From Prevotellaceae bacterium (GTDB lineage: Bacteria > Bacteroidota > Bacteroidia > Bacteroidales > Paludibacteraceae), in contig JACJXK010000010.1 in assembly GCA_020636675.1 (NCBI GenBank), positions 1 to 64,000 of the forward strand: DNA of 64,000 bases, given 5' to 3'. The notes below the pieces were generated by a model. The model was not told the origin of the DNA. It worked only from the letters and a program-made list of their open reading frames with translations, and did not search any database. Each line of letters starts with the position of its first letter. The stretch's first letter is position 1. A program made the translations under genes and the position numbers. Shown here piece after piece: positions 45,057-54,300 of this stretch.

Positions 45057-45087
45057 TTTGTTTTATTAAATTATGTTCATAATTTTG
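45057..45087 (+). promoter_or_regulatory. Promoter of the giant secreted protein gene
   Basis: TTTG (45057-45060), a 19-base spacer and TAATTTTG (45080-45087) give a textbook Bacteroidetes promoter. The leader would be about 285 bases and contains a small hairpin (45163-45180) followed by CTTTTTT, a possible attenuator. Confidence 0.7.
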
Positions 45088-45377
45088 CCAAACCCATGCT
45101 TTAGTGATAGATATATGGAAGCGTGGCCGGGGAGTATAGGAACTAATTACAAATTATATATAAGGAAGAAGACACTTCCTCTTTTTTGAAATTTAATTGA
45201 TTGCATTTCGGGTTGGTCCCTTTATGGATAGGGGGAAGCCTTTTAGTTTATGCCGAATTGATTTTACTTATTTGTCTATTTTAAAGAGAGGTGTCTTTGG
45301 CTGAAATTTTACCCTTTTATAAGGAGGGAGTGTATGTTATGGAAAGAAATTTATTACATAGGGAAATACGGGTTGAT

Positions 45378-48300
45378 ATGAAAATCACAACAACATTATG
45401 GAAGAGGGGCGTGTTGTCGTTCCTTGCATTGCTGGCTGGTGTGGCGATGCTGGAGGCGCAGACTATCAGTGCGGATGAAACGTCTGCGTGTGAAAACGAC
45501 CCGGTGGTATTGAAGGCCGAAGGTTTCGCCTCTTCGGTGAAAGCTATTGATTGGCTTAGAAGTACGGACGGAACGAACTGGACTACAGTGAGGTCTACCT
45601 CCGGAAATGTGGGGACTTTCGTGGATGATATGCCTGGAATGGCTGTCCGTTATAAGGCGAAAGACCAAAACTCGGCAACAATAACCAATACGGTCACTGT
45701 GACGTTGAGTACTAATTGTGCCGCAATTTGCCATACCACATCCACCGGTGATTATTTTTCCGGTACAGACTTCGATCCTGAATCCGGAGTGACAACACCA
45801 ACTCCTGCAATTCCAAGTGAGGTGGTCAATTATTTTGAAGAGAATGACATTACTCTTATTTCTCAGAATTCAACTTATGAAGTTACTACAGATTTGAGTT
45901 CCCAGTTTGGTTCGTATGTTCCTTCTCTGGATGAAGGTGGTAATAGTAACTATTATTATATGTATACGAATCCTCCGAGTAGCTCCCAACCTTTTGAATA
46001 CCGGTTTAAATGTTCCACGTATGTGGGTAAGCATTACCGGTATACCATGCGTTTTTATTTGTTGAAGAAGAGCGATAATTGCGGAGGTTCTGCAAAAATA
46101 AAATTGGAGACCGGACATGGTAACCAGACTACGGATAGGGCTACTCTCGATATCTATGACGATGCCGCAGATGTGAAGATGAAATCGTTGGATATTACTG
46201 AGACTTTTGGATCTACAGATCTCAATATAGGAGGTTCTGATTATGCCAATAAGCTGTTGCGTGTGGAAATCACCTATTATGGTTATTTTCCGGATGACAA
46301 ATACGATCCGAATAGTGGCACATATAATGGATTGCAGTATTTTACACTGAAACCTCTATTCCAACAGTTTGATGGCTGCTTTGCTTTGGCCATCGACTAT
46401 ATCTCTGCGGAGATTGAGTCTGTTTGTATGAACCGAGGTGCTGTCTGTGTGGGTGAGAGTGCGGTTGTCAATGCGGCTGGTTTCCCTAAAAATGCAAAAT
46501 ATACATGGGAAGTGGAAAATGGAGGTGTATGGGAACCTGTTGTTATCGGCGGAATCACTATGGATAGAACCGATTTGCAAAGTGTCAATATTCCAGTCAC
46601 AACGGTGGGAAAAAAGATATATAGGGTTAGGGATGCAAATAGTACTGTATCTATTGAATTTACAGTGACAGGTAAGGATTGTGATCCGGTTCAGCCTACC
46701 GATATTCTTGGCCCGGAATCTTCTTGTGCACCTGTTAATAATTTGAAGTTCTCGGTGTCGCCGGTAGATGCCAACAGCTTGGTCCGTTACTCTTGGGAGA
46801 TGATAACACCTAGCGGAAACGTTTTGACAAATAATGTCTCGTTTACAGGTGGTTCCCTTAATCCTGCAGGTAGAGGAGATACGATTTATGTCACTTTGAA
46901 TGGACAGGCAGAGGAGGGTGAGTATACGCTGAAGGTGCAGCCTATCATCAAGAGAAATGGAGTGGATGAATTGGTGGGGGCTCCGATAACGCGGACATTT
47001 AGGCTACATCAGACTCCTAGCGTCTCTCTGAAACTTTCCGGTTACGCCGACGGAGTGAGTGAGGGCGACAAGAAACTTTGTCCTTCCGATAAGAATCAAC
47101 GCATAGTGGCTGTCGCTGATGTGATGCCACCGTCCTATTCTGACTATATTTATACTTGGGAACATGCTACTGCCATAGCAAATACGGACAGTGCGGTAGT
47201 TAATCTACCGACAGCATCCTCTTGTGATGGCTCGATGAAGTCGTTGGCTATTGGAGTTACGGTCAGTATCAAGGACATTGGCTGTCCTGCGACGAAATCC
47301 AATACCTATACTTTGGAAGACGTTGTAGCTCCAACTGTCGACTGTGGGTCGTTGACCTCTGCCCAATTGAATTATGTGTTGGGTGCAACTCAGAAGGAAG
47401 TGACAGTCGACCTCCCTATTCCGAATTTCGGCGCCGGTTGTGATTCTAATCCTTCCTTAGATATTGATGTGTTGTTTTCCGGTAAGGATGGAACTTCTTT
47501 CGTGAAGAATTTCCATATAGAAAAGAAGAATTTGGCAACTGCCGACAAGAAGGTGACTCTTCCTGCCGGTACGGCAGCCGTGACTTATACGGTGACGGAT
47601 GGTTGTGGGAAGACTGCTTCCTGTACGGCAACGATTACGGTGGTAGACAATACCGCTCCAAAAATTGATTGTGACAAAATAAAATCATATACAGCCCATT
47701 TGTCTAAACAGGAAGCCTGTGTGGCTGTGCCCGGTTATGCTCCTACGGAGTTGCCTATGTTGACGGCTCCTGTCTTGACGGACATGAACGGAGTGGATGG
47801 CAACATTACAGGAATATATATGGGACGCAGGGAAAACTGTGTGTCTGAACCTGCCGCATCGCCATCTTTGTTCACGGAGTCAATCGGACTGAATGCCAGC
47901 TATAAGTTGGGAACATCTTATATCCTTTGGGCTTTCACGGATAAGTCTGGTAATACCTCTTACTGCTTGTCGTCTGTTTCTGTGATTGATGACAAAGAGC
48001 CTACGCTAAATTGTCCGGCTGATGCCGATTTAGGAGATATTGCCGCTAATGTGGGCACCTGTTCCTTGTCTTTGGACTCTTTGTTGGTCAAGATGCCGCA
48101 AGGCCAAAAGCCTTCGGCTACCGATAACTGTTCGTCTAGCAGCAGCATCACCGCAAAGATGTATTACCGTAAGGTGGGCGACGCTACTTGGATTGAGATT
48201 GTCGACCCTACGGCACTCCTCTTTGATAAAGGCGTGCAATATGAGTTGGATTGGCGTTTCTACAAGAAAACAACTAGTGCGTCGGTAGACAAAACGGTAT

Positions 48301-51300
48301 ATGTGGATTGTCCTCAGACATTCAAGGTCGTAGATAAGGAGGCTCCGGACTTCGACTGCGAATCGTTGCAGGATATCCGTGTCATGGCAAACAGTTATCG
48401 TCTATGGCATAGGGACAATGGAGGATATTGGTCTACGGAGTATGATGACTTCGCTTCCGGATCCGGATCAAGCTCGGAATCGGATTATGTCTTCTCCCTG
48501 AAGCCATATTTTGATGACAAGACACTTCAGATGCATGGGGATGTGACCGACAATTGTGGCGGTGGTGTAAAGGTGAAGATAGAGATAGATAATGTGGACG
48601 GAGAGAAAACCGTTATCGCATCTCTCTCTGCTTTCCAAAAATATGAGTTCCAAATCGGAGCTTCCACTGTTTACTATACCTTCTCTGACGATGCCGATCC
48701 TGCCAACTCGAAGACTTGTGAACAGACGGTTGTTGTCTCTTCCCAAGATGCTCCGATTCCTGATTGTGGCGCATTGCACGATACCGTGCTTTATGCCAAT
48801 GCAGACTGCGAGGCAACCATGCCGATAGCTTTGTCGCAGATTCCGACGGCTACCATCAAATACAATAAGGAGGTGAAATACGTAAATGATGAGACATCTG
48901 GTTGTAATGCCATCTATGATTATGATCGGTTGAGTTATCGTAAATCTCTTACCGGAGAACGAACAATGCTTGGTTATCCTTATGCTGTAAAATTAATAAG
49001 AGAAGATGGAACATCTGATCTGTGCGAAAATATATATACAGATGCAGATACGGTACAAAGCAAGTTGGTTCAACACCGAAAGTACTGGCCGATAGAAACA
49101 ATTTGTAAAACAGATGTTGTAAGCACATTGAAGATAAAACGGACGAATTTTGCCTCCGTACCGACATGCGCCACTGCTCCGTTCCATTTGGGAACCAATA
49201 AGTTGGTTTGGTATTTCGAAAATGCGGATGGATTGAATGATAGTTGTACCACCGTCATTGTGGTGAAAGACACGACAGCTCCGTCTGTTATCTGTGGCGA
49301 TTGGGAAAAGAACGGTACTTTCTATGCGGACGAAGAGTGTAAGGTGCCGGCTTCTGAGGTGGCTCTGAAAAAGCCAACAGCAACAGATCTTCATGCAACG
49401 GACAACTGTACGGTATCTTCAGACTTTGATATATCTTGGAATAGGACGTTTAATGGCACTACTACAACAGATTTGTCCGCACCGTTTGAGGTTGGAATGA
49501 CAACCATAAAATGGATTGTCAAAGATGAATCGGGCAACGCCTCGTTCTGCTACCAAGAGATTGAGGTGTTAGATACTATTGGTCCTAAGTTTGATTGTAG
49601 CACATTAGTAGACTTGAAGGTTTCTGCCGATGGTGATTGTGAGGCGAAATCCTCTGCGGTTATTGCTGCCGGACTGGTTACTCCGGAGACGGCGGCCGAC
49701 GATGCTTGTTCGCCTACCGGCGCAACAATAAAAGGCGTTGGAGAACGTAGTGACGGAAAAGATATATTTACCGATCCATATCCAAAGGGAACGACCACAA
49801 TCACATGGACATTCACAGATGGAGTCGGCAATAAAACGGTTTGTAAACAAAATGTCATAGTGACCGATGATACGGATCCTCTCTTTGTTGATTGTGATGC
49901 AATGACGGATGTTGTGGTAAAACTAAATCCGGAGGAGTGCTCTGCTTCGCTCGACAAGGTGAAGGCGTCTCTTGGTTCTCATACGGCAGAGGATAACTGT
50001 ACGGGAACGATTGATGGTGTCCCTATGTTGTTACTGCCGGACGGATCGTTGACGGCATTGCCTTCTGCATTTAAGAAAGATACGACATTTGTTATCGTTT
50101 GGGTGTTTGAAGATGAGAGTGGCAATAAGACGGAGTGTAGCCAAAAATTGGTGATTAAGGATGTTACTCCTCCAGATCCGTCCGGTTCTTGCCCGGATCC
50201 GACGAAGACGGTGACTGCGACCGTTGAATGTAGTGTAAGTTACAGCGACTTAGGTCTTTCCCCAATCACCATAGATGATCCTTGCGACGGACCTCTTGTT
50301 TCTGAAATGGTCGGAAAGATTAAGCAACATGACGGTTCCGTCATCACTTATAGAGGGGAAGCAGAATTGAATGCCGCCACTTATCCTGTTGGAACACATA
50401 CATTCTATTGGATATTCACAGACAAAGCCGGACTAAAAGATACTTGCGAGATGCGGCTGACGGTGACAGATGGCATCCTTCCTGTTGTGGAAGACTGTGA
50501 CGTCGCTAAGGATATTACAGTGACAGTTTCCGATGATGAGTGTGCCATCCATCCGGAAGATCTGAAAGGTTTGATAGTTCATCCAAAAGCATACGACGAA
50601 TGTGATGATGAAGCCGCCGGAATAGGAAAGGTTTTCTTGGATCCTATCATTGAACGTTGGTTTGATGGCTATCGTCTGGACGATGCCGAAGGTAAACCGA
50701 TAGATTGGGATTCTCAGGATTTTCCAAAGGGGACTACTACTATAAAATGGATATTTAAAGATAAGGCCGGCAATGAGGTCACTTGTGAAAAACGTGTGAC
50801 GGTAGAGGATCATACGGCTCCTTATTTCGATTGCTCGACACTTGATCCGGATACGCTTCGTCCTGTTGCGTTGGCCGGCCGTTGTGACGTGCAGTTCAAT
50901 GAAATCACTTTCAATGACTATTATGCCGAGGATAAGTGTACGACAGACTCGATAAAAGGTGTCTTGACACTGAATGGATCGACGTTCTTGCCTACTGATT
51001 ACACAATGGAGGTTGGCAAAATTTACACATTGCAGTGGGTCTTTGTGGATGAGGACGGAAACAAGAAAACTTGTCCGCAATGGATAGTGCCAAGCCATAG
51101 CATGCCGATCAACTTTGACTGCTCTACATTGCAGACGGTTGAAAAATTGGCAACGGAAGGCGAATGCACCATCTCTTCTACAGACTTGGCATTGCCTGTC
51201 CCTGAAACAAGGGATACTTGTACGAAAGAGCAGATTGTGGCAACGGGTTCTCGTAGCGACGGACTGGCAATGACGGCCGACTACCCGACGGGAACGACCA

Positions 51301-54300
51301 TTGTGACGTGGACTTTTGTGAGTCCATACAATCTGGATTCTGTCAAGACTTGCGATCAGACAGTTTCTGTTTTAGGCAACAAGAAGTTTGACATAGATTG
51401 TGAGACTTTGATCTCCGTGGCCCGCGATACAATTAGCGGTTGTGGCACTAGCGATATTGGTGCTGATATTGAGGCTCCGGTAGTGGACGACCCTTGTGCC
51501 AATCCTGATTCCTCTTATTTCAAGAGAGTTGGTGTGGGTACACGTAGTGATGCGTTGGCATTGACAGATCCTTATCCGTTGGGTGTTACAACTATCAAAT
51601 GGATATTTACGGACTTCACCGGCTCGGTAAAGGACTCTTGTAACCAAGATGTGGTTGTGAAGACGGATCTTGAAGTTGACTTTGATTGTGATTCGCTTAC
51701 AAAAGATACTATCAAGGTGGCTGTGAAACCTGGCGAATGTACGGTTTCTTCTGATAAGTTGAACTTGCATTTCCCTAAGGCGGCCAATCCTTGTACCGGT
51801 GATTCTATAGAAGGTGTCCCTTCCCGTCAGGGAGGATTGTCAATGTCCGATCCTTATCATACGGGTATGACGAAGATCACGTGGACATTCACGGACACAA
51901 CGGGTATTTTGGCAAAACCAGTTTCTACTTGTTTCCAATGGGTGCAGGTGGGTGATGTTAATAAAGTGCCGGTAGATTGTGATAATATGCCGGATACGTT
52001 GATAAAACTGCCGGAGAATGATTGTGAGATATTGTTCAAGGAGTTGAACTTTAATATACCTCCGGTTTATGACTTGTGTACGGGAGTTCATATCGACTCC
52101 GTTGTAACCCGTACTTCGGGTGCGGCGTTGGATGATCCGTTTAAGGTGGGCAGGGATACCATCTATTGGGATTATTCGTTCGAAGGTCAAGATTTCAGAT
52201 GTACGCAGATTATTGCGGTGAAAGATAGCATGGCTCCTGAATTCGATTGTTCTACGTTGGATACAATCCGCTTGGCTTCGGTTCCCGGTAAGTGCTATAC
52301 CGATTTGGACAGTGTCTTGGCAGAGTTTCCTAATCCACTGCCAACGGCAACGGAGGTCTGTACGGGACAGAAGATCGAAGGTAAATATGCTCAGGCTGAT
52401 GGTTCTCCATTGCCTTCTAAAATAGCTGTGGGTGATACGCTCTTTGTCTATTGGACATTTATGGATACGGCGATCAATCTTGTTCCGAAGATTTGTGAAC
52501 AACCGGTGATTGTGATTGGAGACTTGGAGCCGGAGGTTAATTGTGACGAGATAATGCCTATCAATATTTATATAGAGAGTGGATGTGATACCACACTGAA
52601 GCCAATAGATATTGTCACTCCGTTCGCATTGGACGCTTGTACAAAGGATACGGTTTATGGCGTGGCTACCCGTTCGGATGGGAATGAATTGTTCTCCAAA
52701 TATCCGGTAGGCGCTACGACGATAACATGGAAGTTCATAAGTCCATACTCTACGGCTGTCGCCTCTTGCGAACAAGAGGTCCATGTCTATACGGAGAGCC
52801 AGCTGATATTTGATTGTGAGACATACTCCAATGATACGGTCAAGGTGAAAGTTCCGGAAGGGGAGTGCTTTGTGGATGTGACATTGGAAACTCCATTTGC
52901 GTTGAATCCTTGTCCTGACAACACGGATCAAGATACTATTTGGGGTGAGCCTAAGCGTAATGATAATAAACTTATCTCCGATCCATTCCCTACCGGAATA
53001 ACAAAGGTGGAATGGACGTTCACCGACCATTCCGGTACGTTGCGTGATAGTATAATCATGTGTACTAAGGTTGTTCAAGTAGGTGACGTGAATGAAATTC
53101 CGGTGAAGTGCGAAAATATTCCGGATACGGTGTTCGTGCTAGAACCGAATGATTGTGACATCAACTGGAGCGAGATGAACTTCAATGTCCCTGATGTGAA
53201 GGATTTGTGTACAGGAGCGTTGGTTACGCCAACTTTTGATCGTACATCTGGCATCGATATGTCGCTTCCTTTCAAGGTGGGTGTGGATACGGTAAAATGG
53301 CATTATGACTTCTCGGGACAGACATATACCTGCTCGCAGGTGATAAAGGTGAAGGATAGCATGGAGCCAGAATTTGATTGTTCTACGTTGGATACGATAA
53401 GGATGAAGTCTTTGGCGGGTGAGTGTTATACTACACTGGATAGTCTGAAACTTGCGTTGGGTAATCCGGAGGCGTTGGATAAATGTAGTGATAAGAAGAT
53501 TCCGGGAGTGCCGACCATGATGGACGGATCGGCTTTGCCTTCGCAGATAGCAGTGGGCGATACGTTGATCGTGAAGTGGACCTTCTTTGATGATACAATA
53601 AATACTGTCGCTAAGGTTTGCGAACAGGCTGTTCTCGTAATTGGTGACGGAGAACCGAAATTCGAATGTTCTTCTTTGAAGGATACGGTCCTCTATTTGC
53701 AGTTGGTTGATGAGTGCGAACTGCCAGCAGGTAGGTTGACGCTGAATGTTCCGGTAGCAAAAGACTCCTGCACGGATGCGGATGTTCCGGGTGTGGCCAC
53801 CCGTTTGGATGGCGCCAATCTGACCGACGTTTACCCTAAGGGTACTACGGAGGTAAGTTGGACATTTATCAGTCCATATAGCACTGCAACCAGAACATGT
53901 TCTCAAAATGTGATTGTAAAAGATACGTTCCCTCCTGTGCTCTCTTGTGAGACACTGAAGGATACCATAAAGGTGAGGATTACCACCTCCTCTGCTTCCG
54001 ACAATTCGGTGACTTCTGCTGAGGCGGAGGCTGCAGGTCTGGTTGCTCCTTCGGTGACCGACCCTTGTGACGGAAACATCACGGCGGTTGGTTCTCGTGA
54101 CGATGGTAAAACCATGCAGGATGTTTATCCATTAGGCTCTACCAATATAGTGTGGACCTATACGGACAAATCCGGCAATTCGGATACTTGCCGTCAGGTG
54201 GTTCTGGTGGAAGACTGGATTTTGGATACGTTGTATTGTCCTCAGGATTTGGAAGGAAAGACATTCTCTTGTGTGACCGGAGTTCCTGATCCTTACGCTA

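Noticed and set aside
45291..45377. Upstream in-frame start of the giant gene (TTG 45291 or ATG 45339)
   Set aside because: These would put charged residues before the signal peptide; ATG 45378 gives a standard signal sequence.
51840..53078. 412-codon open frame on the minus strand, plus several similar ones at 48.4-55.4 kb
   Set aside because: Antisense to the repeats of the giant gene; they recur with its period, so they reflect the repeat, not separate genes.
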